The translations under genes were made by a program, and so were the position numbers. This document shows, piece after piece, positions 25,346 to 33,564 of a stretch of DNA of 61,226 nt. Under the pieces are notes generated by a model. That model was not told where the DNA came from. It did not search any database and saw nothing but the letters and a program-made list of their open reading frames with translations. The stretch comes from Streptomyces sp. Ru72 (lineage in GTDB: Bacteria > Actinomycetota > Actinomycetes > Streptomycetales > Streptomycetaceae), in contig NZ_PQSR01000037.1 of the NCBI RefSeq assembly GCF_002920635.1, positions 1 to 61,226 on the forward strand. The letters run 5' to 3'. Numbering within the stretch: the stretch's first letter is position 1; each line of letters opens with the position of its first letter.

Positions 25346-25443
25346 TGGTCTTACGCGGGGCTGAGGCCACGACCCCATGTCGGGATCAAGCAGGTGCAGG
25401 TGCTCAAAGTTCTTGCTCAACCTTCACTGCGGCAGGACATTGA

Positions 25444-26555
25444 TCAGACGGCTTCGGTTCGTGGGCGGCCCGAGCGTTGCCGGCGTTCGCTGCGGACCTT
25501 GGCGCGTTCCGGCCGCTGGGCGGCCAGGACGTCGGGATGGCGGGCGTTGGCGTTGCGCCATCGCAGGTAGTCCTGAAGTCTGCGGGCAAGCACGGTGTGG
25601 TTGGGATGGTTCGAGCCGCCCATGACGAAGGTGCGTAACGGCCCGAACTGGGCTTCGATCGGGTTGGCCCACGACGCGCTGGTCGGTGTCAGGCACAACT
25701 CGACCTTGTTCTGGCCGGCCCAGGCCCGGATGGCTGGGGTCACATAATCACATAGATGGGGGCGCCGTCCGGGCGGGCGGCGCGGATCGACTTCAGTGCC
25801 GCCAGGCTGTGGTCGCCGCCTTTGCGGCGGCGGGTCACGCCCCACAGGCGGTCGTCCCCCAGGGAGTAGCACCCGTGGAAGTACCGGATGCCATGGGTGC
25901 GGTGGTAGGTGGCGGGCAACCGGTCGGGTTTGCTGCGCCGTGCCCAGGCGGTGCCGTGACAGGGCCGGATCGACAGCGGGCCGAACTGGTCGAATGCGAA
26001 ACACCGATCCGGGAAACGGCTGGTCACATACTCGATGCGGTCGAGCTTGGCATCCTTGTCCGGGTCCGTGGACTCCTTCCAGGTGCGGGTGCGCTGGAAG
26101 GAGATTCCCTTCTCGTGCAGGACCTGCCGCAGCCGCTCGCGGCCTATGCGCACCCGGCGGCCGGGCTTGCGGGCCAGGTAGTCGCACAGCTTGCGCAGAC
26201 TCCAGTGCGTGAAGGGCAGCCCCAGCGCCGTCGGGCGGGTCGTGGCCGTCGCGATGATGAATTCGCGGTCCTCATCGCTGATCAGGCGAGGACGGCCTCC
26301 CGCCCACCGAGGGTCCAGCGCGGCCAAACCCTTCTCGTTGAACGCATGGATCACGTCCCGGACGGTGTCCTCATGCGCGGCAACCAGACGGGAGATCGCC
26401 GTCACGGGCGTACCCGACGCCGACGCCATGATGATCAGCGCCCGGCGCACCCGCACCGACTCATGCCGGCCCCGCCGGACAATCTGCCGCAGCCACTGAC
26501 CTTCCTGATCAGTCAACCGCCGTGCCCTGACCGGCCCTACCATCCACGACCTCAC
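25444..26555 (-). pseudogene. IS630-family transposase lacking second catalytic Asp
   Basis: The N-terminal part has the paired helix-turn-helix domains (TAISRLVAAHEDTVRDVIHA, THWSLRKLCDYLARK), then FAFDQFGPLSIRP with the first catalytic Asp. At about 25740 the frame breaks after PIYVIM. In relatives the next residues are a DNLSAHKT-type motif carrying the second Asp. Here it is deleted and the protein resumes in another frame with TPAIRAWAGQNKVELCLTP and the Glu segment ANPIEAQFGPLR. A deletion of about 27 bp plus a frameshift makes it inactive. Confidence 0.85.
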
Positions 26556-26681
26556 CCTCGACGGCGATCACGCCGCCGTCAACGATGAGGCCACCAACCC
26601 CAAACCACCAGCACCCGCCAAGCCGAACCCCCACCCGGCGAACGTTCGTGGACAACGCACTATCGACAGCCCGCACCGTCG

Positions 26682-27286
26682 GTGGCTGCTCTGGCCGCCG
26701 GTCTTGAGCCGCAGGCGTTCACCACCGTTGCCTGGCGGCAAGGCACCCGCGGAGAGTTACGGTCCCGCTTCGCCGCCGTGCGTGTCCGCCCCGCCGGAAA
26801 GGCCGTCGAGCGTCCGATCAAGGCCGCTGCTTCCTCCGAGCAGGGCTGGTGGGACGGGGTCCTGCCCGACTGCTGGCTGCTGGTCCAGTGGCCGGAAGAG
26901 GCCCAGGCCCCCACCGACTACTGGCTGTCCAGCCTTCCGGCCGACACGGCGATCGCCGAGCTGGTCCGCTTGGCCAAGGTCCGCTGGCGCATCGAGCACG
27001 ACTACCGAGAACTCAAGCACGGGCTCGGTTTGGACCACTTCGAAGGCCGTTCCTGGCCGGGCTGGCACCACCACGTCACCCTCGTGACCGCCGCCCACGC
27101 CTTCCTCACCGAACAACGGCTGGCCCCAAAAGTCACCGCACCGGGCTCACTCTCTACCAGATCCTCGACGCCCTCCAAGACATCTTGAGGTGCTGGACCG
27201 GCATCTGCACCACCTGCCACCAGCCCCCTGCCCCGCAGGACACCCAGAACGCCAAGATCGAGACAGACCTAACGGAGTCCTACTAG
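26682..27286 (+). pseudogene. IS701-family transposase, 3' part only
   Basis: From about 26682 the C-terminal third of an IS701-type (IS4 superfamily) transposase is readable: AGLEPQAFTTVAWRQGTRGE, WPEEAQAPTDYWLSSLPADT, and the YREXK-like box WRIEHDYRELKHGLGLDHFE with the catalytic Glu. A frameshift near 27130 separates the last helix (LYQILDALQDILRCWTGICT). The first two-thirds are missing, cut at the right end of the IS630-type element. Confidence 0.85.
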
Positions 27287-27428
27287 GGCAGCGGAACTGA
27301 TCGCAGTCGGCGCAGCCGGCGCACTCCATGCAGATGGCGCGTGGTGTGCACGGGCAGAGGCAGATCGGGTTGTAGTCGGGGGCGTCCTCGCCGGCTAGTA
27401 CGTCTCGCCGAGCGGCGGCTCGGTCCAC
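27287..27428 (-). pseudogene. Cysteine-rich small protein, cut by IS701 remnant
   Basis: A GTG at 27428 opens a frame containing seven cysteines in a short span (YNPICLCPCTPRAICMEC, then AGCADCDQFRC), a pattern expected for a small metal-binding protein. It overlaps the 44-residue gene upstream by about 34 bp in another frame. The frame runs without a natural end into the IS701 remnant at about 27286, so the C-terminus is probably lost. No family name is recognised. Confidence 0.45.
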
Positions 27429-27529
27429 GCGCAGACGGTGCCGTCGGCGAGCAGCTCCTCGAAGCGGCGGCCGATGGGGCTGGACTCGCGCCAGACGGCG
27501 ACCACCTCGGGCTCTTGGGCGGAGGTCAT
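27395..27529 (-). CDS. Small acidic protein, plasmid/ICE-type
   Basis: 44 residues from an ATG that overlaps the stop of the upstream broken gene as ATGA. The sequence starts MTSAQEPEVVAVWRESSPIG and ends LADGTVCAWTEPPLGETY. The tight coupling to its neighbours shows an original operon of small accessory genes of the kind found in actinobacterial integrative elements and plasmids. Function unknown. Confidence 0.5.
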   Translation of the reverse strand: MTSAQEPEVVAVWRESSPIGRRFEELLADGTVCAWTEPPLGETY

Positions 27530-28326
27530 GCTGGGCTCCCTGCGGTGTCGGCCGGCTCGGTGGCGCGGGTGAGGAACGCGGCGAGGCCGGCGGTGGCCTC
27601 GGGGTCGGCGGCGGCGAGCCGGGCCGCGAACGCCACCTGGTCGACACCGGCGGCCGGGACCAGGCGGGCGAGTTCGGCGAGCAGCGCGGCGAGGGCGAGG
27701 ACGGGCTGCGGCAGGAGACCGGCGGCGGTCTCACGGGCTGCCGGATCCGCGTAGTGCCCAAGGATCGCGGCCAGGGCGTGGGCGGGCCAGGCGTCGACGT
27801 CGGCTTGGACGTGCCCGCCCGCGCGGCGGGTGAGTTCGTCCCGGGCGGCTTCGTCGCCCTCGCGGGGCTCGGTCTGCTCCAGCGTGCCGAGCTCGCGCAG
27901 CGCCTGGAGCTCATCAGCGCGGGCGGCGATCCGGGCGGCTTCGCGCAGCTCGGCCTCCCGTGCGGCGGCGGCCGCTGCTTCGGCGGCGAGCTCGGCCTGG
28001 ACGACGGCGTCGCTGTCCGGTCGTAGACGGTGCCCGGTGCCGTGTCGGTGAGCAGCTGGTCGATGCGCTCCCACTCCGCCAGCTCCGCCCGGCCGCGCGT
28101 GTCGTCGGCCAGGTGCTCGTGCCGGGAGTCCTGGCGCGCATCGAACCGGGCTTCCTCGAGGGCGCGGGCCACGGCGGCGGCGTCCATGCCCTTTGAGCGG
28201 CGGCGCACGACACGCCGGCCGATGCGGGCGTGGTCGACCGGCTCGCGGGGCGCGGCGACGCGTGAGGCGAGCGGGCGGCGGACATCGCGCCGAGACGACC
28301 AGGGTGTGGTCGTCAAGTCCTCGCAT
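27526..28326 (-). pseudogene. Hypothetical plasmid/ICE protein, frameshifted twice
   Basis: The likely start is ATG 28326 (MRGLDDHTLVVSA). The frame shifts near 28285 to give RDVRRPLASRVAAPREPVDH and RRRSKGMDAAAVARALEEAR, and shifts back near 28030 to give DSDAVVQAELAAEAAAAAAR and DELQALRELGTLEQTEPREG, ending at 27526. The long Ala/Glu-rich helix around the second shift looks like coiled coil. A related fragment of about 80 residues is present at 2190-2451. I do not recognise a function; operon context suggests a mobile-element accessory protein. Confidence 0.65.
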
Positions 28327-28344
28327 TCGTCCGCGGATTTGGGA

Positions 28345-28379
28345 GCGGGCCGCCGCCAGAGCGCTGTGCGGCGGCCCGC
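28345..28379. terminator. GC-rich stem-loop
   Basis: GCGGGCCGCCGC at 28345-28356 pairs perfectly with GCGGCGGCCCGC at 28368-28379 around an 11-base loop, between the broken ICE-type gene and the Tn7-like left end. Confidence 0.65.
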
Positions 28380-28404
28380 GAATATGTGAGCCGAAGCTCA
28401 GGAG

Positions 28405-28518
28405 TTGTCACCAGCGGGACCGGCTGAGCTGGTGAATGGGGACGACCGAGGCAGCCTGGTTGTCACACGCGAGGCATCCGACTTGTCACAGGCGCTCATT
28501 CAGCAGTCTTTCTGTCAC
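28405..28518. repeat. TGTCAC repeats, candidate left end of Tn7-like element
   Basis: TTGTCAC occurs at 28405, 28460 and 28483, with CTGTCAC at 28512, all in the same orientation just before a tnsA-like gene. Tn7-like elements carry several spaced TnsB-binding sites at the left end, and TGT at the tip. The sequence after each core (CAGCGGG, ACGCGAG, AGGCGCT, CAGAAAC) is only loosely conserved. Confidence 0.55.
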
Positions 28519-28630
28519 CAGAAACGAAGATCGGGAGCCTGAGGTTCTCCACGGCGCTTCCATGGGCTCATGGCCGCTACACGTGCCGGGTCGGGAAGGG
28601 TAGTCGACGCCGCTGACGCCCGGGTCCGTC

Positions 28631-29428
28631 TTGTCGCATCAGTGCAGCTGGGAGGACCTTTTCGTGCCGACGGACGTCGACGCGGGCAGGTCCGGCCTGG
28701 ATCTGGGCGACGGCTGGACGAGACGGTGGACGGTCTCGTGGCGGGCCGGTGGGGACGATGCGTCCTGCTCGGTGCACGATCTCGTACAGAAGCCGGTGCT
28801 CACGAGCGACCCGATGCGGCACTTCACCTGGCGCCGGGACCAACGGCACCGTCCTGGCCTGCAGTTCATGACCAGTACTGGCCGTCACCACGGCGCGGAG
28901 AGCCTGGAGGAGAGCCGGGTGTTGCTGGCCTTGGACTTCGCCGGGGATGTGGTGGACGTCGTCTCGCAGCCGCTGAAGATCTCCTTCGGGACCTGCGGGA
29001 AGCGCCGCGCCCACACCCCTGACTACGTCGCGGTGACCCGCCGCGTCGTCTGGCTGATCGACGTACGCCCCGAGCTTTTGATCAAGGAGTCGGACCGGGA
29101 GTCGTTCTTCGCGGCCGCCGAGGTCGCCGTCGCCTGCGGCTGGCACTACGCGGTGGCCGCCCGCTGGCGTGAGCACGCCTTCGCAGGGCTGGACGCGATG
29201 GCGTCGCCGCGCCGGCTGAGGTCCGATCCGCTGGGGCTTCGGCCGGTGCTGCTCGCCGAGGCCGGTAGTGGGCGGAGGTTCGGCGAGCTCGCGGCGGCGA
29301 CGGGCTGCGAGCCGGTCGCCCGGGCCCAGCTGCTGCACCTGCTGTGGTTTCGGCATCTGGGCGTCGACCTGGCCGGCCCGCTGCAGGACCGCTCGCTCGT
29401 GCTGCCCGCTGGGAAGACTGCCCGGTGA
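28631..29428 (+). CDS. TnsA-like transposase endonuclease subunit
   Basis: 265 residues from a TTG; a stop 30 bp upstream leaves no better start. The restriction-endonuclease-like core matches the TnsA N-terminal domain: TSTGRHHGAESLEESRVLLA with the first catalytic Glu, RRAHTPDYVAVTR with the Asp, and VVWLIDVRPELLI as the third beta strand. A C-terminal helical domain follows (FGELAAATGCEPVARAQLLH). TnsA cuts the 5' ends of the transposon while TnsB joins the 3' ends, allowing cut-and-paste movement. The stop overlaps the GTG of a tnsB-like frame, so both form one operon, but tnsB is broken after about 28 residues. Confidence 0.8.
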   Translation: MSHQCSWEDLFVPTDVDAGRSGLDLGDGWTRRWTVSWRAGGDDASCSVHDLVQKPVLTSDPMRHFTWRRDQRHRPGLQFMTSTGRHHGAESLEESRVLLALDFAGDVVDVVSQPLKISFGTCGKRRAHTPDYVAVTRRVVWLIDVRPELLIKESDRESFFAAAEVAVACGWHYAVAARWREHAFAGLDAMASPRRLRSDPLGLRPVLLAEAGSGRRFGELAAATGCEPVARAQLLHLLWFRHLGVDLAGPLQDRSLVLPAGKTAR

Positions 29429-29508
29429 CCGCGGCAGCGGTGCTGGACCTTTCCCCCGGCGCCGGGCTGGTGCTGGACGGGACGGAGTGGACGGTCGAGC
29501 GCCATGAG
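29425..29508 (+). pseudogene. TnsB-like transposase, only first ~28 residues
   Basis: A GTG overlapping the tnsA stop opens TAAAVLDLSPGAGLVLDGTE followed by WTVERHE, resembling the N-terminal beta domain of actinobacterial TnsB-like (Mu/rve-type) transposases. Just after this the sequence switches to the end of a tpg-like gene on the other strand. The catalytic DDE core and any tnsC are absent, so the element cannot move by itself. Confidence 0.6.
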
Positions 29509-30096
29509 GCGAACTCGATCGACCGCACGTGTGTGAAATCAGCGCGCAGCCCGTCAGCCCGGGTGCCCCAGTCCGTGAAATACGACTCGGTGATCGCCTC
29601 GGCGACGATCGGATGCAGCTCCTCGTCCGTCGCACCGGCCTCCTGGAGCTGGAGCATCTGGGAGGCGTAGGTGGGTGATATCGGCGTGGTGATGGTGCGC
29701 TCGCGGCCGTGGTCCGAACTGCCCGTGCAGGTGAATCCGAAGTAGGCCGTCACCTCCACCATCATCCCGATGGAGTGGCCGCTCGTTCCCTCGCCTGTGC
29801 TCTGACCTGCGGTTGCCACTGGGATTCGGTTTCCTCCACGAGCGCGGCCTGGAGGCGCTTCTGGGGCTTCTTCAGCTGTCCGACGCGGTAGCGCGCTGCA
29901 CGGTGCGGGTCGAGACGCCCAGGCGTTCGGCGACGGCCTTCGTGGACCGCTTGGCCCGCGTGTAGAGGAATTCCATCTGAGCCTTTGCCGATTTCGGCGC
30001 GGGCCGGGTGAACACCTTCCGCTCCGCCCGTACGAGGGCGTCCAGGACCTTGCCCCGGCGTTGGGTCGGCTGCTGCGAGTCGTGCTGATCGTCCAT
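29507..30096 (-). pseudogene. tpg: Terminal protein (Tpg) of linear replicon, frameshifted
   Basis: Three frames together give a Streptomyces telomere terminal protein. The first piece is VLDALVRAERKVFTRPAPKS and RAKRSTKAVAERLGVSTRTV, a Tpg N-terminus with helix-turn-helix. After a 2-base change near 29895 comes YRVGQLKKPQKRLQAALVEE with WQPQVRAQARERAAT. After a 1-base shift near 29770 comes MMVEVTAYFGFTCTGSSDHG through ESYFTDWGTRADGLRADFTH. The last residues are cut where the tnsB fragment begins at about 29508. Tpg is covalently bound to 5' ends of linear Streptomyces replicons and primes end patching. As written it is non-functional; its partner tap is not seen. Confidence 0.8.
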
Positions 30097-30195
30097 GGGA
30101 GAAGCGTCCGTCAGGTGACCTGTGGACAGATGACGGCGAGCAGGCCCCGGCGTCGCACGGACGGCGCTGTGGGCGGGTCGAACTACTGTTGGGCC

Positions 30196-30554
30196 GTGAC
30201 GACGTACGCCTATCCCGACGATCTCCTCCAGGCTCAGCGGCCCTGAACGAGGTGCGCGCCAGCCTCAAAGCCCTGGTCAAGACGCTGCCGTACTCGGTGG
30301 AACCCGTGAAGGCCTGGGAGCGCCCCGACGGCTACTGGCTCGCCACGTCCCGGTCGTACCCGGACTCGCCGGGCTGGTCGGAGCAGGAGAAGAAGGAGGT
30401 TGCCGCGCTGCGGGAGAAGGAACGCGATCTCACTGCCGTGATCCTCACGCACGCCTTCTGGGGCGAGGTCGACGCACCCGAGCGGGCCGATGCCCGGTCC
30501 CAGCTCAAGCACGCCCTCGAACGCGAGGACGGCGAGGGCCAGGAGGCGGCGTAA
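30196..30554 (+). pseudogene. Hypothetical protein, one frameshift near its start
   Basis: GTG 30196 begins TTYAYPDDLLQAQR; after a one-base loss at about 30239 the protein continues as LNEVRASLKALVKTLPYSVE, RPDGYWLATSRSYPDSPGWS and ends with an acidic helix (LKHALEREDGEGQEAA) at 30554. About 120 residues in all, mostly helical, no known domain. It lies head to head with tpg, and the next small gene starts 2 bp after its stop, so both were probably co-transcribed from a linear-replicon backbone operon. Confidence 0.6.
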
Positions 30555-30556
30555 CC

Positions 30557-30721
30557 GTGGCGGACACGCCGCACGAGCCGCCACCCATCACCGTGGTCCT
30601 CCCCGACGGACAGGAGTTCTCCGGGGCGCCGCAGGTGTGCAGTTCGGGTTCACGCAGCTCAGAAGCGGTCGGGACGACCATAGGGGGTGCAACAGGTGTG
30701 GTGCACGGGTGTCGTGGCTGA
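30557..30721 (+). pseudogene. Short 5' fragment of a hypothetical gene
   Basis: GTG 30557 opens ADTPHEPPPITVVLPDGQEF, a well-composed N-terminus, but after about 27 residues the composition changes (SSGSRSSEAVG) and the frame stops at 30721. The original gene was probably cut at about 30640. Function unknown. Confidence 0.4.
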
Positions 30722-30789
30722 TTCACTCCGCGGACTGACAGATGGGTTCGGGCTCCGACTCGAGGCCCGGCCACTGGGTGCGACGGGCG

Positions 30790-31323
30790 TCAGTGGTAGG
30801 CGTGCACCACCGCGTGGCCCTTGCCGCGGCCGATCATCCACTTGTTGACCGGGGTGGTGATCAGGAAAGCGACGACGAAGCCGCCCAGCAGCGAGGACCA
30901 GAACAGTCCGTCCGCGAGGTGGGCGTCCATCGCGCCGGGGACCAGGGCGATGATGCCGTTGTCGACCAGTTCCATCACCGCGATGGACACAGTGTCGGCG
31001 GCCAGCGCAACCTTGATCGCGGTCTTGAAGTCCAGGCCGGCCCGGCGAACGGCGAACAGCGTGAACGAGTAGCCGAAGACGAAGGCCAGCACGATCGCCA
31101 GGACCATCGTGGGCACGTTGCCCCACAGCAGAGCGGTGCCGATGACCATGCCGAGGATCTCGCCGATGGCGCACCCGGTCAGGCAGTGCAGGGTCGCCTT
31201 CGCCGCCGTAGTCCAGGACGCGCCGACGTGCTCAGCCCCGTGTCCGCCGTGGTCCTGGCCGCCTACGCCGTGGCCGAGGTGTGCGGCGTGCTGCGCGGTG
31301 GTGTCGTGAGCGGAGTGGTCCAT
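30790..31323 (-). CDS. DUF4396 membrane protein, His-rich N-terminus
   Basis: 177 residues. The N-terminal 35 residues are packed with histidines (MDHSAHDTTAQHAAHLGHGV), suggesting metal binding. Four to five transmembrane segments follow (CLTGCAIGEILGMVIGTALL, MVLAIVLAFVFGYSFTLFAV, LLGGFVVAFLITTPVNKWMI). The CLTGCAIGE segment with two cysteines is the DUF4396 signature. Members often sit with copper or other metal genes. A palindromic CsoR-type operator lies 64 bp upstream of its start, supporting copper-responsive expression. Confidence 0.85.
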   Translation of the reverse strand: MDHSAHDTTAQHAAHLGHGVGGQDHGGHGAEHVGASWTTAAKATLHCLTGCAIGEILGMVIGTALLWGNVPTMVLAIVLAFVFGYSFTLFAVRRAGLDFKTAIKVALAADTVSIAVMELVDNGIIALVPGAMDAHLADGLFWSSLLGGFVVAFLITTPVNKWMIGRGKGHAVVHAYH

Positions 31324-31386
31324 GGCCTGTCCTCTCCATTCCCGTCCAGTGTGACCCCGTTCCCGGGCTCACAGCCACAAACCAAT

Positions 31387-31403
31387 ATACCCCCTGGGGG
31401 TAT
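31387..31403. promoter_or_regulatory. CsoR-type copper operator
   Basis: ATACCCCCTGGGGGTAT is a perfect 17-bp palindrome around one base and matches the known CsoR operator form (TACCCC...GGGGTA). It sits in the promoter of the DUF4396 gene. No csoR gene is in this window. Confidence 0.75.
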
Positions 31404-31539
31404 CCCTTTGCGCTCGTGCCGGTGATCGAACGCTGCCTCCCTCCCGCGCCGGCCTGGGGCCGTACGGCATCCGGTGGTGCTCTTGGACGGCGACCGCGAA
31501 GCAGCGGCGGAACGGTGCGTCGGTATCAGCAGGCAGTCC

Positions 31540-32177
31540 TCAGGTGCGGCGCAGGATGGCCCACGATCCCCAGCCGGCTGCGGCTTCGGTTGCCTGCCAG
31601 CTGCCGGGCAGGGCGGCGGCCACGTCGTCCGCCGGAAGGTACAGGGGGCCGTCTTCACCGAGCTGGTTGATCCACAGCAGGACGCCCTCGGGGGCGAGGA
31701 CGCGGGCGGTCTCGGTGGGAAAGAGCAGCATGTCGATGGCGGCGACAGCCGCGACTGAGGCATCGGGGAAGGGAAGCCGGCTGGCGTCGGCGCGTACCCG
31801 GCGAGGTGAGCGGCCCGCGGCCTGGCGAAGCATCCGCTCGGACAGGTCCAGGCTGATCACCGTGGGGAAGGCGGCGGCCAGCAGGGGGGTGAACAGGCCG
31901 GTGCCGGAGCCGAGTTCCAAGCAGGGCCCTGCGGGGAGAGGTCCGCCGCGGGCGATGGCGTCGCACAGGGGGTCGTCGCGGCCGGTGGCGCGGGTGGTGT
32001 CCCAGTCGGCGGCGAGCTGGTCGAACTGGTCGGTGATGAACGCGGCGGCTTCGGCCGTCCAGGGGCGCCGGCCGGCAGCCAGGTCGCGGGCGAAGGCCCG
32101 GAAGACGTCGGCGGTGCCGGGGGCGGAACCGGTTTGCCGTCCGGGCTGGGCAGGACGCGCGGCAGGGTGGCAGTCAC
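31540..32177 (-). pseudogene. Class I SAM methyltransferase, early frameshift
   Basis: The main part is a clear methyltransferase: TADVFRAFARDLAAGRRPWT, CLELGSGTGLFTPLLAAAFP (SAM-binding motif I), VISLDLSERMLRQAAG and ETARVLAPEGVLLWINQLGE. No start codon exists in this frame before TAG. The natural start is probably GTG 32177 in the frame one base away (TATLPRVLPSPDGKPVP), with the shift in the G-run at about 32119-32130. One missing or extra base in a homopolymer accounts for it, so a sequencing error is as likely as true decay. It follows the permease gene on the same strand. Confidence 0.7.
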
Positions 32178-32260
32178 AGCGCTACTCCAGCATGTCGACG
32201 GTGGTTCACGGATCGGCCCGTGGGCAGAACCGGCCCTCCACCCACGGGTGGAGGGCCCCG

Positions 32261-33454
32261 TCAGTTGTGTCCGCCGTGGGGGTCCGCTGCGTGGTGCATG
32301 TGGTCGGCGTGGTCGTGGCCGGTGTCGGGTGAGCCGCCCATCAGGCGGAGCATGGCCATGCCGCCGGTCCGCCAGAACCGCACGAGGAGCACCGCGGCCA
32401 GGAGGAGGAAGGCGATGTTGAGCCAGGTGGTGTAGTTCCAGCTGACGCCTTCCATGGGGACCTTCGCGTCGGCCTGGTCGGGGATCAGGCCGAGCCCGCC
32501 GAAGGCGAACTCCACGATGTATCCGGCGATGACCATCGCGAGGTAGAAGGTGCCGAGGAGGAAGGCGGCCGTCTTGGCGCCGTAGTACTTCCGGTAGATG
32601 TTGAGGATCGGCAGGATCAGCAGGTCGGCGAAGATGAACGCCACCACGCCGCCGAAGCTGATGCCGCCCTTCCACAGCACTACCGCCAGCGGCACGTTGC
32701 CGATGGAGCACACGAACGAGGCGATCGCCACCAGCGGGCCGACGATGGGCCCCCACAGTTTGGCGGCGAGCGGGTGGCCGTCAAAGAAGAAGGTGCGCCA
32801 GAACGAGTCCGGGACCCAGGCGGCGATGGCGCCGGCGATGAGCAGGCCGACGACGAGGTCGCGCAGGATCGCCGCCCATTCCATGACGAATACGTGGCTG
32901 GTGGCGGTGAAGCCCTCGCGGGAGAGGAGCCGGCGGGTGAAGGAGCCTTGGCGCTGGACGGACATGTCCATCGCGGCGTGGCCCTCCATCGACCCGGCAA
33001 GCCCCTGTTCTGCCTGCTCGCGGGCCTGACGCAGGAGCCTGTCGCGCAGGAACAGCCGGAACAGGACGGCCAGCAGGATGATCATGATGGGGCCGCCGAC
33101 GAATTCGGCGGCGGTGAACTGCCAGCCCATCAGCAGCGCGAGGATGACGCCGAGTTCGACGACGAGATTGGTGGAGGCGATTTCGAAGGCCATCGCGGCG
33201 GTGAAGTTCGCGCCCTTGCGGAACAGCGAGCGGGCCAGCGCCACCGCGGCGTAGGAGCAGGACGAGGACGCCGCGCCCAGGCCCGCGGCGACGGCAAGGG
33301 TACGGGGACGGTCGTCGCCGAGCAGGGAGACGACGGTGGACTTGCGGACCACGGCCTGGACGACAGCGGACAGCGCGAAGCCCAGGATCAGGGCCCAGGT
33401 GATCTCCCAGGTCATGGAGCCGGTGATCGACAGTGCGTGCAGCACGGCGTGCAT
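32261..33454 (-). CDS. Permease of UPF0718/ArsP_1 family
   Basis: 397 residues from ATG 33454, with GGAAGG 8 bp upstream. About eight transmembrane segments are present. Typical family signatures are GLGAASSSCSYAAVALARSL with the paired cysteines and FVCSIGNVPLAVVLWKGGIS with a further Cys and the GN turn. The C-terminus is His/Asp-rich (GHDHADHMHHAADPHGGHN), a likely metal-sensing or binding tail. Related permeases export organoarsenicals (ArsP) or unknown metals. Here the Met/His-rich lipoprotein upstream and CsoR-like sites suggest copper or another thiophilic metal. Confidence 0.85.
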   Translation of the reverse strand: MHAVLHALSITGSMTWEITWALILGFALSAVVQAVVRKSTVVSLLGDDRPRTLAVAAGLGAASSSCSYAAVALARSLFRKGANFTAAMAFEIASTNLVVELGVILALLMGWQFTAAEFVGGPIMIILLAVLFRLFLRDRLLRQAREQAEQGLAGSMEGHAAMDMSVQRQGSFTRRLLSREGFTATSHVFVMEWAAILRDLVVGLLIAGAIAAWVPDSFWRTFFFDGHPLAAKLWGPIVGPLVAIASFVCSIGNVPLAVVLWKGGISFGGVVAFIFADLLILPILNIYRKYYGAKTAAFLLGTFYLAMVIAGYIVEFAFGGLGLIPDQADAKVPMEGVSWNYTTWLNIAFLLLAAVLLVRFWRTGGMAMLRLMGGSPDTGHDHADHMHHAADPHGGHN

Positions 33455-33532
33455 CTGAAAAGCCTTCCTCGCACGAAACGGCGTACGCCCGGCGGACACG
33501 CGGTGAGGGGGCGGGTCTGTCGGGCCGGGTGC

Positions 33533-33556
33533 GGGGCGCCGCCGGGGCGGCGCCCC
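33533..33556. terminator. GC-rich stem-loop after lipoprotein gene
   Basis: GGGGCGCCGCC at 33533-33543 is complementary to GGCGGCGCCCC at 33546-33556. It lies between the lipoprotein stop at 33565 and the permease start and may reduce read-through. Confidence 0.6.
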
Positions 33557-33564
33557 GCTCGGGG

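Larger units (their letters stand above)
24072..26662. mobile_element. IS630-type element with serine hydrolase cargo
   Basis: Inverted ends GTGCGTTGACCAC (24074-24086) and its counterpart at 26648-26660 (GTGGACAACGCAC) continue as imperfect repeats for about 28 bp. Each is bordered by TA, the target duplicated by the IS630/Tc1 group. Between them lie a serine hydrolase gene and, next to the right end, an IS630 transposase on the minus strand. No other copy of the end sequence is seen near 25.4 kb, so the hydrolase appears to be inside the element. Confidence 0.65.
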
